DNA of 64,000 bases, from assembly GCF_014779795.1 (NCBI RefSeq), contig NZ_JACXZS010000012.1, forward strand, positions 101,973 through 165,972. The letters run 5' to 3'. Position 1 is the first letter of the stretch; each line of letters opens with the position of its first letter. Shown in pieces: positions 51,971-60,196 of the stretch. Origin of the DNA: Microbacterium helvum. Lineage in GTDB: Bacteria > Actinomycetota > Actinomycetes > Actinomycetales > Microbacteriaceae. The notes beneath the pieces are model-generated. The model saw only the letters and a program-made list of their open reading frames with translations. It was not told the origin of the DNA and made no database searches. Both the position numbers and the translations under genes were made by a program.

Positions 51971-52573
51971 ATGGCGTGGGACACCGAACGCACCAAACGT
52001 CTGCTGCTGGATGCCGCGACCGCCGAGTTCAGCGAGCACGGTCTCGCCGGTGCCCGGGTCGATCGCATCGCCGCGGCGGCCGGGGTGAACAAGGAGCGCA
52101 TCTACCAGTACTTCGGCAAGAAGGACGAGCTGTTCGCCACCGTGCTTGCCGAAGCGCTGCAGGCGGCCCTGCAGGCCGTCAACGCCGAGGGCACCGGCCC
52201 TGCCGCCGTGGGCGATTACGCCGCGCGGCTGTTCGACCACCACATCGCGCACGGCGAGATCCCGCGGCTCGTGTACTGGGAGGGACTGGAACGCGGCGTG
52301 GCCGCGGCCGACAGCCCGGTGCGCGCCGCGTTCCACGCGGAGAAGGTCGACCGCATGCAGCGCATGCTGCCGGGTATCGGGCGCGTCGAGGCGGGGGAGT
52401 TGCTGCTGACCCTCGTGAGCCTCGTCAACGCCTGGCCGGTGCTGCCGCAGCTCGACGCCCTCATCGTCCCCGACGCCGGCGATCGCGACGCGCGCATCGC
52501 GGCTCGACGGGCATCGATCGTCGCGACCGTGACGGCCGCCGCGACTGCCGCGATGGCGTCGGTCGCGGACTGA
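51971..52573 (+). CDS. TetR family transcriptional repressor
   Basis: 200 residues. N-terminal helix-turn-helix (about 8-55): LLLDAATAEFSEHGLAGARVDRIAAAAGVNKERIYQYFGKKDELF, a clear TetR_N domain. The C-terminal ligand domain is family-variable with a conserved TetR_C-like region (PRLVYWEGLERG). Probably autoregulated through the inverted repeat at 51877-51950 and controlling the divergent membrane protein. Ligand unknown. Confidence 0.9.
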   Translation: MAWDTERTKRLLLDAATAEFSEHGLAGARVDRIAAAAGVNKERIYQYFGKKDELFATVLAEALQAALQAVNAEGTGPAAVGDYAARLFDHHIAHGEIPRLVYWEGLERGVAAADSPVRAAFHAEKVDRMQRMLPGIGRVEAGELLLTLVSLVNAWPVLPQLDALIVPDAGDRDARIAARRASIVATVTAAATAAMASVAD

Positions 52574-52582
52574 CCGACGGAC

Positions 52583-53218
52583 TCAGTGCAGGGTTCCGGC
52601 GGGAACGGCGGCATCCTCGGCGACGTCGAGGCTGGCGCGCACCGCGAGCTCGAGCGCCTCGACGATCTTCCGCAGCGGCAGCGCCGCGGCATCGGCCGAC
52701 GGCGCGTGCTCCGCTGACCAGGGGACGTGGATGAATCCGGCGCGGGTGGTGGATGCCGCAGCCTCGAGCGCCGTGAAGAACACGTGATTGCACACGAACG
52801 TGCCCGCCGAGTACGACACCTCGGCCGGGATGCCGGCCTCGGCGATGCGGCGAGCGATCTCTTTCGCGGGGAGCGTCGCGAACCGTGCGGCCGGGGCACC
52901 AGCCACGCTCGGGACGTCGACCGGCTGATCGCCGTCGTTGTCGGGGATGCGTGCGTCGATGAGGTTCACCGCGACGCGCTCGACGCCGACGGCCGCGCGA
53001 CCGCCCGCGAGGCCCACGGCGATCACGACATCCGGGCGGTGCTCGGCGATCAGTTCGCGCAGGCGTGCGGCGGCGCCGGCGAACGTGACCGGCAGCACGT
53101 CGGTGATCAGCACCTCGGGGCCGTTCCACCGTGAGGCGACCAGGTGCACCGCCTCGCCGGAGGGGTTGGCGGGGTCGCCGCCGAACGGCTCGAATCCGGT
53201 GAGCAGCACGGTCGTCAT
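52583..53218 (-). CDS. pcp: Pyroglutamyl-peptidase I
   Basis: Cysteine peptidase that removes N-terminal pyroglutamate. 211 residues. N-terminal VLLTGFEPFGGDPANPS, catalytic Glu in GVERVAVNLIDARIPDNDG near residue 80, catalytic Cys in YSAGTFVCNHVFF near 141, and catalytic His in FIHVPW near 164. The TAGGCT -10 (53226-53231) overlaps the stop codon of the upstream RNase gene and lies seven bases before the ATG at 53218. The real start is well inside the longer open frame. Confidence 0.93.
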   Translation of the reverse strand: MTTVLLTGFEPFGGDPANPSGEAVHLVASRWNGPEVLITDVLPVTFAGAAARLRELIAEHRPDVVIAVGLAGGRAAVGVERVAVNLIDARIPDNDGDQPVDVPSVAGAPAARFATLPAKEIARRIAEAGIPAEVSYSAGTFVCNHVFFTALEAAASTTRAGFIHVPWSAEHAPSADAAALPLRKIVEALELAVRASLDVAEDAAVPAGTLH

Positions 53219-53228
53219 GCGGTCCAGC

Positions 53229-54677
53229 CTATGCAGTGGGCTCGAGCACGACCTCGCCGGTGGCGATGTCGGCCGACCGCAGCCGCAGCCGCACGGTGGT
53301 TCCGGCCGGCGCGTCCAGGCCGGCCACCTTCGCCGCGACCGGTGGATCGACCAACTGCACGCGTGCGCCGCCGTTGCGCCGACCCAGCACGACCGCGTCG
53401 AACGTGTGCCCTTCGCGGCCGGACAGCTGCGCCGCCTCGACGCGGTCGAGGGTGCCGGCTTCGAGCCGGTTCGCGAGCGCGTCGCTGCGGCCCATGATCT
53501 TCGGCAGTGCGGCGAGGCTCTCACGCGCCCACGGCGGCACGTCGTGCCCGTTCGCGATCGCGTCGCACACCACGAGCGACCAGCGGTCCACGAGTCGCCG
53601 CAGCGGCGCCGTGGTGTGCGCGTACGGCGCCCCGATCGCGGACTGGATCGGGTCGGCAGGAGGCGTGCCGTCGAACGCGACGTAGCCGGCGCCGCGGAAC
53701 AGGCCGGTCGCGGCGTCCAGGATCGCCAGCGCCGCCGGGTCGGTGCGGTCGAGATCGCGCAGGTAGTCACCGTAGGCGATGTCCTCGCGCCACGGCAGGC
53801 CGAGCGCGACGGTCTGGGCGCGGAACGCGGTGATGTCGTCGGCGTCGGCGGCCGGCATCGTGCGCAGGACGCCGACGCCGCCGCGCAGCATGAGCTCGGC
53901 GGCGGCCATGCCGGTCAGCAGCGACACCTGCGCGTTCCAGTCCTCGACCGGCAGCGGCGCGTCGCGCTCCAGCCGGTAGCCGTCGCCGTCGTCGTCGGGC
54001 ACGATGCGCGCCTCGGGCACGTTGAGGCTGGCGCCGCCGCGCTCGCTCTCTCGCGCGAGACGCTGGGTGCCGAACCAGGCGAGCGCCTGCAGCGTGACCG
54101 GCGCCGTGCCCGCGTCGATCGCCTCTTGCGCGTCGACGTAGGTCCACTGCCGACGCGAACGGATCACTGCGCGCCGCAGCGTCGTGCTGACCGGCCGGGC
54201 GCCCTCGTCGAGCTCGAACCGCCACACGTAGGCGCGCCGGTCGCGATCTGGGAGCAGGGAAGCCGCATCCTCACTGATCTCGACCGGATGCAGCGGGATG
54301 CGGCCGTCCGCCGCGTACAGTGTCTGCCCGCGCTCGCGGGCCTCGTCGTCGACCGGGCCGCCCGGCTCGACGTACGCGGGGACGTCGGCGATCGCGTAGT
54401 GCAGCGTGGCGCCGGTGGCGGTCCGTTCGAGGTGCATCGCCTGATCGAGGTCCGTGGACCCCGCCGGGTCGATCGTCAGGAACTCCAGCTCGCGCAGATC
54501 GTCGAGCCCTGCCCCCACCGGATCGGTCGGCACCGACCTGGCTGCAGCGCGGGCCGCGGCATCCACCTCTTCCGCAAAGCCCGCCGGAAGCTCGAGCTCG
54601 ACGCGCAGCTGCGCCAGCGACTCGATCAGCTCGTCATGGGCCCGGGCAGGGGCGAGTCGAGGACGGCGTGCGGGCAC
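53229..54677 (-). CDS. RNase II/R family exoribonuclease (RNB domain)
   Basis: 482 residues: an RNB catalytic domain (about 60-390) and a C-terminal S1-like region. The active-site region reads LTIDPAGSTDLDQAMHLE near residue 63-80 with the metal-binding aspartates, and YAHTTAPLRRLVDRW near 355 with the conserved TxPLRR and RNA-contacting arginines. No cold-shock domains, shorter than E. coli RNase II; it matches the actinobacterial ~480-residue RNB group. The GTG at 54677 has TACACT six bases upstream. The stop is ten bases before pcp. Divergent from proS. Confidence 0.9.
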   Translation of the reverse strand: MPARRPRLAPARAHDELIESLAQLRVELELPAGFAEEVDAAARAAARSVPTDPVGAGLDDLRELEFLTIDPAGSTDLDQAMHLERTATGATLHYAIADVPAYVEPGGPVDDEARERGQTLYAADGRIPLHPVEISEDAASLLPDRDRRAYVWRFELDEGARPVSTTLRRAVIRSRRQWTYVDAQEAIDAGTAPVTLQALAWFGTQRLARESERGGASLNVPEARIVPDDDGDGYRLERDAPLPVEDWNAQVSLLTGMAAAELMLRGGVGVLRTMPAADADDITAFRAQTVALGLPWREDIAYGDYLRDLDRTDPAALAILDAATGLFRGAGYVAFDGTPPADPIQSAIGAPYAHTTAPLRRLVDRWSLVVCDAIANGHDVPPWARESLAALPKIMGRSDALANRLEAGTLDRVEAAQLSGREGHTFDAVVLGRRNGGARVQLVDPPVAAKVAGLDAPAGTTVRLRLRSADIATGEVVLEPTA

Positions 54678-54683
54678 CCGATC

Positions 54684-54689
54684 AGTGTA
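54684..54689 (-). promoter_or_regulatory. -10 element TACACT, leaderless start of the RNase gene
   Basis: TACACT on the minus strand exactly six bases before the GTG at 54677; only 11 bases separate it from the divergent proS -10. Confidence 0.55.
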
Positions 54690-54700
54690 GGCACGGGCCC

Positions 54701-54706
54701 TAGACT
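54701..54706 (+). promoter_or_regulatory. -10 element TAGACT upstream of proS
   Basis: TAGACT eight bases before the GTG at 54715; the transcript would carry at most two or three leader bases. A T-box leader is excluded by the lack of space. Confidence 0.55.
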
Positions 54707-54714
54707 TGACGATC

Positions 54715-56514
54715 GTGGTCACCCGTCTGTCGAACTTCTTCCTCCGCACCCTTCGTGAAGACCCCGCCGACGCCGAAGTCACGAGCCACAGGCTCCTCGT
54801 GCGCGCCGGCTACATCCGGCGCGCCGCGCCAGGTATCTTCACGTGGCTGCCGCTGGGGCTGAGGGTCAAGGCGAAGATCGAGGCGATCATCCGCGACGAG
54901 ATGGCGAACGCCGGGGCGTTCGAGGTGCACTTCCCGGCGCTGCTGCCCCGCGATCCGTACGAGCAGTCCGGCCGCTGGACGTCGTACGGCGACGGCATCT
55001 TCCGCCTGCAGGACCGCCGCGGCGCCGACTACCTGCTCGCGCCGACGCACGAAGAGATGTTCACGCTCCTCGTCAAGGACCTCTACTCGTCGTACAAGGA
55101 CCTGCCCCTGACGATCTACCAGATCCAGGACAAGTACCGCGACGAGGCGCGTCCGCGCGCCGGCCTGCTGCGCGGCCGCGAGTTCACGATGAAGGACGCC
55201 TACTCGTTCGACTACACGGACGAGGGGCAGGATGCCTCGTACCAGGCGCAGCGCGACGCCTATGAGCGCATCTACCAGCGCCTCGGCCTCGAGTACGTCA
55301 TCGTCGCGGCCGACAACGGCCTCATGGGCGGTGCGCGCAGCGAGGAGTTCCTGCACCCGACCCCCGTCGGCGAAGACACCTTCGTGCGCTCGGCCGGCGG
55401 CTACGCCGCCAACGTCGAGGCGTTCACGACCGTGGCGCCCGATGCGCTGCCGTTCGACGGCCTCGGAGCCCCGGTGATCTTCGACTCGCCGAACACGCCC
55501 ACCATCCAGACGCTCGTCGACCACGCCAACGCGCACCTCGACGCCCCGGCGCCGGGCATCGCGGGTCCCGCGACCGCCGGCGCGGGGGAGTGGACCGCGG
55601 CGCACACGCTCAAGAACGTCGTGCTCGCCCTCACGCACCTCGACGGCACGCGCGAGCTCGTGGTCGTCGGCATCCCCGGCGACCGCGACGTCGACGACAA
55701 GCGCGCCGAGGTCGCGTTCGCGCCCGCCGCCGTCGAGGCAGCCACCGCCGAGGACTTCGAGAAGAACCCGCTGCTCGTCAAGGGCTACATCGGACCCTGG
55801 TCCGAGACCGGAGCGATCCTCGGCGAGGAGTCGGCCACCGGCATCCGGTACCTGCTCGACCCGCGCGTCGTGGACGGCACATCATGGGTCACCGGCGCCA
55901 ACATCGATCAGAAGCACGTGCACACGCTCGTCGCCGGGCGCGACTTCGCGGGCGACGGCTTCGTCGAGGTCGCGAACGTGCGCGAGGGCGACCCGGCTCC
56001 GGACGGCTCGGGCCCGGTCGAGCTCGCCCGCGGCATGGAGATCGGCCACGTCTTCCAGCTCGGCCGCTTCTTCGCCGAGACCCTGGGTCTCAAGGTGCTC
56101 GATGAGAACGGCAAGCTCGTGACGGTCACGATGGGCTCGTACGGCATCGGCGTGACCCGCATCCTCGCCAACATCGCCGAGCTCAACAACGACGACAAGG
56201 GGCTCATCTGGCCCGCCTCGGTGGCGCCGTTCGACGTGCACGTCGTGGCCGCCGGCCGCGACGCCGTCGCGTTCGACGTGGCCGCGCAGCTGTCGGCCGA
56301 CCTGGAGTCCGCCGGATTCGACGTGCTCTACGACGATCGGCCGAAGGTCTCGCCGGGCGTCAAGTTCGGCGACGCCGAGCTCATCGGCGTGCCGAAGATC
56401 GTGATCGTCGGGCGGGGTGCCGCCGACGGCCAGGTCGAGCTGTGGGACCGCCGCACCGGCGACCGCGAGGCCGTGCCGGTGGCCGAGGTCGTCGCGCGCC
56501 TCAACGCCGGCTGA
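54715..56514 (+). CDS. proS: Prolyl-tRNA synthetase
   Basis: Class II synthetase of the bacterial type, 599 residues from the GTG at 54715 (an in-frame TTG at 54706 overlaps the -10). N-terminal RLSNFFLRTLREDPADAEVTSHRLLVRAGYIR, motif 2 region DKYRDEARPRAGLLRGREFTMKDAYSF, the INS editing domain (about 220-400) that clears Ala-tRNA(Pro), motif 3 VTMGSYGIGVTRILANI and the anticodon-binding domain (about 500-599). No T-box or other leader control. Confidence 0.97.
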   Translation: MVTRLSNFFLRTLREDPADAEVTSHRLLVRAGYIRRAAPGIFTWLPLGLRVKAKIEAIIRDEMANAGAFEVHFPALLPRDPYEQSGRWTSYGDGIFRLQDRRGADYLLAPTHEEMFTLLVKDLYSSYKDLPLTIYQIQDKYRDEARPRAGLLRGREFTMKDAYSFDYTDEGQDASYQAQRDAYERIYQRLGLEYVIVAADNGLMGGARSEEFLHPTPVGEDTFVRSAGGYAANVEAFTTVAPDALPFDGLGAPVIFDSPNTPTIQTLVDHANAHLDAPAPGIAGPATAGAGEWTAAHTLKNVVLALTHLDGTRELVVVGIPGDRDVDDKRAEVAFAPAAVEAATAEDFEKNPLLVKGYIGPWSETGAILGEESATGIRYLLDPRVVDGTSWVTGANIDQKHVHTLVAGRDFAGDGFVEVANVREGDPAPDGSGPVELARGMEIGHVFQLGRFFAETLGLKVLDENGKLVTVTMGSYGIGVTRILANIAELNNDDKGLIWPASVAPFDVHVVAAGRDAVAFDVAAQLSADLESAGFDVLYDDRPKVSPGVKFGDAELIGVPKIVIVGRGAADGQVELWDRRTGDREAVPVAEVVARLNAG

Positions 56515-56598
56515 TCGCGGCACCGTCGCGCGAGGTGAGCGGATCCGTGGTGGCACCGATGCGGAGCTGCCGCGAAGCCGAGCAGACTGCCTGTTGAG

Positions 56599-56620
56599 GG
56601 GATGTATCCCATCCGGGATC
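56599..56620. promoter_or_regulatory. Palindrome upstream of the glycosyltransferase gene
   Basis: GGGATGTATCCC (56599-56610) followed by ATCCGGGATC, two overlapping short palindromes about 60 bases before the ATG. May be an operator or a small leader hairpin; no adjacent regulator gene. Confidence 0.3.
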
Positions 56621-56666
56621 GCCGATCTCTGGATTCCCGGGGTCCCACAACGGGAGGATGACGGAC

Positions 56667-57935
56667 ATGGGCCGATTCCTGCTGACGGCGATGCCGTTCA
56701 CGGGTCACGTCGCGCCGCTGACCGCGGTCGCCCGCGAGCTCGTGCGTCGCGGCCACGACGTGCGCTTCTACACGGGGTCGCGGTTCCGGTCTCGCGTCGA
56801 GGCCGTCGGCGCACGGCACGTTCCGTGGCACGACGCGCCGGACTTCGACGAGAACGACCTGCCCGCGACGTTCCCGCGCCTGGTCGGCAAGAAGGGCATG
56901 CAGCAGATGCTCGTCAACGTCGTCGACTGCTTCATCCGCACCGCGCCGGCACAGGTGACCGATCTGGCCGCGGAGTGGGAGCGGGATCCGTGGGACCTGC
57001 TCGCCTCCGATGAGACGTCGGTCGGCGCCGCGCTGTTCAGCGAGCGGAACGGGACGCCGTGGGCGACGGTGGCAGTGATCCCGCTGCAGCTCCTCGGCCC
57101 GGCGGGTCCGCCGAGCGGCATGGGCATCCGCCCGGGCACCAACCCCGTCACCCGCGCGCGGGACGCGGCGCTGCGCGGTCTCGTGCCGCTCATCTCGCGG
57201 CCTCTCGTGGCGGCCCTTGACGAGGCGCAGGCCGCGGTGGGGCTGACCACTCGCGGTCGCAGCATGGACGGGATCGTGTTCTCTTCGACGCTGATCGTCG
57301 CGAGCGGTTCTCCGCTGCTCGACTACGGCCGCGACGACCGCCCGGCGCACCTGCACTTCGTCGGCGAGCTCACGGTGCAGTCCGCGCCGGCCTCGCCGGA
57401 CGCGCTGCCGCCGTGGTGGGGCGACCTCGACGGGCGCCGGGTCGTGCTGGTGACGCAGGGCACGCAGAACATCGACCCCGACGACCTGGTGCGGCCGGCG
57501 CTGACGGCGCTCGCCGACCGCGACCTCCTCGTCGTCGCGACCACCGGCGTGCCCGGCCGCGAGGCGTTCCCGTTCGCGGTGCCGTCGAACGTCCGCGTGA
57601 CGGGAGTCGCCCCGTTCGGTGCACTCCTGCCGCAAGTCGACCTCGCGATCACGAACGGCGGGTGGGGCGGCACCATCGCGATGCTCGGTCAGGGGATCCC
57701 GCTCGTCGTCGCGGGCGGCGACCTCGACAAGCCCGAGGTGGCCGCGCGGGTTGCCTGGAGCGGCGCGGGAGTGAATCTGCGCACCGGCACGCCGAAGGCC
57801 ACGGCCGTCGGGGCCGCTGTCGACCGCGTGCTTGCAGAGCCGTCGTTCCGCGAGGCGTCGGCGCGGGTGGGCGCTCAGCTGCGTTCGCTCGGCGGCGCCG
57901 CCCGCGCCGCGGAGCTCCTCGAGGGCGTGCTCTGA
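56667..57935 (+). CDS. UGT/MGT-type glycosyltransferase (GT1)
   Basis: 422 residues with the GT-B fold. N-terminal acceptor domain starting RFLLTAMPFTGHVAPLTAVARELVRRGHDVRFYTGSRF, as in macrolide and calicheamicin glycosyltransferases. C-terminal nucleotide-sugar domain with VTQGTQNIDPDDL, VTGVAPFGALLPQVDLAITNGGWGGTIAMLGQGIPLVVAGG. The usual HGGxGT donor motif is NGGWGGT, with Asn for the His. Substrate unknown (natural product, lipid or xenobiotic). ATG at 56667 with GGGAGG ten bases upstream; ATG 56658 in frame is an alternative. No biosynthetic cluster around it. Confidence 0.88.
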   Translation: MGRFLLTAMPFTGHVAPLTAVARELVRRGHDVRFYTGSRFRSRVEAVGARHVPWHDAPDFDENDLPATFPRLVGKKGMQQMLVNVVDCFIRTAPAQVTDLAAEWERDPWDLLASDETSVGAALFSERNGTPWATVAVIPLQLLGPAGPPSGMGIRPGTNPVTRARDAALRGLVPLISRPLVAALDEAQAAVGLTTRGRSMDGIVFSSTLIVASGSPLLDYGRDDRPAHLHFVGELTVQSAPASPDALPPWWGDLDGRRVVLVTQGTQNIDPDDLVRPALTALADRDLLVVATTGVPGREAFPFAVPSNVRVTGVAPFGALLPQVDLAITNGGWGGTIAMLGQGIPLVVAGGDLDKPEVAARVAWSGAGVNLRTGTPKATAVGAAVDRVLAEPSFREASARVGAQLRSLGGAARAAELLEGVL

Positions 57936-57940
57936 CACCC

Positions 57941-58003
57941 GCGCTGTCGTTTCCGGCATCCGCTGCTGCATGTTCGTGCCGCGCATGCCGATTTCGACAG
58001 CGC
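57941..58003. repeat. Palindromic repeat family 2, copy 2
   Basis: 63 bases with 23-base arms (57941-57963 and 57981-58003) matching at 18 of 23 positions. Same length and core (GCGCTGTCG, CCGGCAT) as the element at 48752-48814. It begins six bases after the glycosyltransferase stop. Confidence 0.8.
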
Positions 58004-58013
58004 AGAGGATGGG

Positions 58014-58063
58014 GTGGATGCCGCAAGCCGGTGCGTCGCGGACGCGAGGGACGCGGCATCCAC
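58014..58063. terminator. Hairpin built from GGATGCCGC / GCGGCATCC arms
   Basis: Perfect 11-base arms (GTGGATGCCGC at 58014-58024 and GCGGCATCCAC at 58053-58063) around a 28-base GC-rich loop, next to the family 2 element. Likely a transcript-end structure after the glycosyltransferase. Confidence 0.45.
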
Positions 58064-58113
58064 TGTTCACGCTCCGGTCACCGGACAACGGCCGGACGTG
58101 GCACGCTGGCGTC

Positions 58114-59163
58114 ATGGGCCAGAGCGACACCGGAACCATCCCGCACCCCGTCACCGAAGAGCTGCGCGCCACGATGGCCGCCGCGGGCATCACGCACGAC
58201 GCCGATCTCGTCTCGCGGATCCTCGCCACCGGCATCGGACTGGGGCTCGACGACACCGACCGGCTCGATCTCAAGATCACCTCCGCGGCGCTCAGCGAGA
58301 TGCGTGCCGCGTTCCGGCTGTTCGCGCCGTATCGCGGCATCCCCAAGGTCACGATCTTCGGGTCCGCGCGCACGCGCTCCGAGGATGAGCTGTACCGGCA
58401 GGCGTCCGAGACCGCGGCGGTCCTCGCCGAACGCGGCTGGATGGTCGTGACCGGCGCCGGGCCCGGGATCATGGAGGCCGCCGCCGAGGGCGCCGGCCCG
58501 CACCACTCGCTCGGCGTCTCGATCCGGCTGCCCTTCGAAGAGAAGCCGAACGCGATCGTCGGCGGGAACGCCCGCAACGTCGCCATGAAGTACTTCTTCA
58601 CGCGCAAGCTCATGCTGGTCAAGGAGTCCGCCGGATTCGTGTGCGTGCCCGGTGGCTTCGGCACGCTGGACGAGATGTTCGAGCTGCTGACCCTGCAGCA
58701 GACCGGCAAGGCCGACCCGACGCCGATCGTCCTGCTCGACGCGCCGGGCGGCACGTTCTGGGCCGGGCTGCAGCGGTTCGTCGACGACCACCTGCTGCCG
58801 TCGGGCGTCATCTCGCAGGGCGACTTCGATCGCGTGCTCGTGACCGACTCGGTCGACGCGGCGGTCGACGAGATCACGGGGTTCTACCGCAACTACGACT
58901 CGCTGCGGTGGGTCGGCAAGCGGCTCGTGCTGCGTCTCAAGGCCGAGCCCACCGACGCCGAGGTCGACGAGCTCAACGTGCGCTTCGCCCACCTGGTCGC
59001 CGAGGGCCGCATCGAGCGCCGCGGCGCGCTGACCGTTGAGCGCGAGGACGACGACGTCGTCGACCTGCCCCGCCTCGTGCTCCGGCTGAACCAGTTCCGC
59101 GTGGGCGAGCTCTACCGCCTCATCCGCGCCGTGAACGCCCTGGAGTCCGCCCCGCGGGAGTGA
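58114..59163 (+). CDS. LOG family protein (cytokinin riboside phosphoribohydrolase-like)
   Basis: 349 residues with a Rossmann core. FGSARTRSEDELYRQA, VVTGAGPGIMEAAAEGA, NAIVGGNARNVAMKYFFTRKLML and PGGFGTLDE (179-187) are the LOG/lysine decarboxylase-like motifs. LOG enzymes cleave nucleoside 5'-monophosphates to the base and ribose phosphate. Extra N-terminal (about 70 residues) and C-terminal (about 80) regions make it longer than typical LOG proteins (about 190), matching the long TIGR00730-related actinobacterial group. The ATG at 58114 has CACGCT six bases upstream; the frame is open further upstream through repeats. Confidence 0.88.
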   Translation: MGQSDTGTIPHPVTEELRATMAAAGITHDADLVSRILATGIGLGLDDTDRLDLKITSAALSEMRAAFRLFAPYRGIPKVTIFGSARTRSEDELYRQASETAAVLAERGWMVVTGAGPGIMEAAAEGAGPHHSLGVSIRLPFEEKPNAIVGGNARNVAMKYFFTRKLMLVKESAGFVCVPGGFGTLDEMFELLTLQQTGKADPTPIVLLDAPGGTFWAGLQRFVDDHLLPSGVISQGDFDRVLVTDSVDAAVDEITGFYRNYDSLRWVGKRLVLRLKAEPTDAEVDELNVRFAHLVAEGRIERRGALTVEREDDDVVDLPRLVLRLNQFRVGELYRLIRAVNALESAPRE

Positions 59164-59196
59164 AGAGCGGGGGGATGCCGCACCGCGCGTCGGCCG

Positions 59197-60024
59197 TCAG
59201 AGCCGGCGGTAGCGCGCCGAGAGGACCAGGTAGACGCCGTACGCGATCAGTCCGCCCCCGATCGCGCCGCACACCGCAGGGCCGAGGGGGAGCGCGATGA
59301 GCCCGTCGAGCGCCGCATCGAGCCCGCCGGCGTCTTCCGGATCGACCTTGACCGCCGCGACCACGAGCAGCACGCCGACGGTCACCAGGGCGAGTCCCTT
59401 CGCGATATAGCCGAAGACGGCGATGCCGGTCACGACGGCGCCTGCCCGCCCGGAGGGGAGCGAGAGCAGCCGGACGAATCGGCGCCTGATGCCGACGACC
59501 GCGAACCCCACGCCGCCCGCGCCGACGGCCACGCCGATCAGTCCGAGCACGATCGGTCCGCCCGGGACGAACAGCACGCCGCGGCTCGCGTCCTGCACGC
59601 TGCCGTCGGGGTCGGGACGCGCGCCGACGGCGACCGCCGCCGCGACCAGTGCCAGGGCGAAGAAGACGGCCGCCTTGGCCCACTCGATCAGCCGCGCCCC
59701 CCACTTCTGCGCAGCCGATTCCCGTCGCACCAGAATGCCGTCGAGGAGCTGCCACACCCCGAGCGCGGTGAGCGCGAGCGCCGCGAGCCAGAGCACGACG
59801 AACCCCAGGGGCGCGCCGGCGATGGTCAGCAGCGCCCCCGACTGATCGGTCTCGCCGTCGCCGCCGAACGCCACCACGACCGCGAGCACGCCGATCAGCA
59901 CGTGCACGATCCCATCCGCGACGAACCCGGCGCGCGCGATCGTCTCGAACACCGGATTCGCCTCCGCGCGGTGCGCGGCGTGGCGCACCTCGGCGCGCGC
60001 CCCGGAGTCAGCCCCAGTCGACAT
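59197..60024 (-). CDS. DUF1206 membrane protein
   Basis: 275 residues with six predicted membrane helices in three pairs, matching the triple repeat of DUF1206. Typical segments: AGFVADGIVHVLIGVLAV near residue 35, WLAALALTALGVWQLLDGI near 85 and FGYIAKGLALVTVGVLLVVAA near 200. Function unknown. ATG at 60024; TACCGT seven bases upstream suggests a leaderless mRNA. Convergent with LOG and divergent from the lipase fusion. Confidence 0.88.
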   Translation of the reverse strand: MSTGADSGARAEVRHAAHRAEANPVFETIARAGFVADGIVHVLIGVLAVVVAFGGDGETDQSGALLTIAGAPLGFVVLWLAALALTALGVWQLLDGILVRRESAAQKWGARLIEWAKAAVFFALALVAAAVAVGARPDPDGSVQDASRGVLFVPGGPIVLGLIGVAVGAGGVGFAVVGIRRRFVRLLSLPSGRAGAVVTGIAVFGYIAKGLALVTVGVLLVVAAVKVDPEDAGGLDAALDGLIALPLGPAVCGAIGGGLIAYGVYLVLSARYRRL

Positions 60025-60183
60025 GGTCTCCACGGTATGACCTCGTGCGGCGCGGTCGTGAGGGCTTGCGCGGTACCGCTTCGCTGTGCTGTGAGGACTC
60101 GTCGGCGCCGGCGGGCGCACCGGCCGAGGCGGAGCTCGTCGCACACGCCGCCGCGCTCGGACCGAACGCTCGGATTCCCCGCC

Positions 60184-60189
60184 TAGCAT
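60184..60189 (+). promoter_or_regulatory. -10 element TAGCAT upstream of the lipase fusion
   Basis: TAGCAT seven bases before the ATG at 60197. An ATG at 60188 overlaps it and is therefore unlikely as start. Confidence 0.5.
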
Positions 60190-60196
60190 GGGGCGG

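Noticed and set aside
54678..54714. T-box or other riboswitch before proS
   Set aside because: The gap between the divergent starts is under 40 bases and the transcript is almost leaderless.
56328..58877. Minus-strand open frame of 849 codons across proS, the glycosyltransferase and LOG
   Set aside because: It spans three well-supported genes and intergenic repeats; the product is low-complexity.
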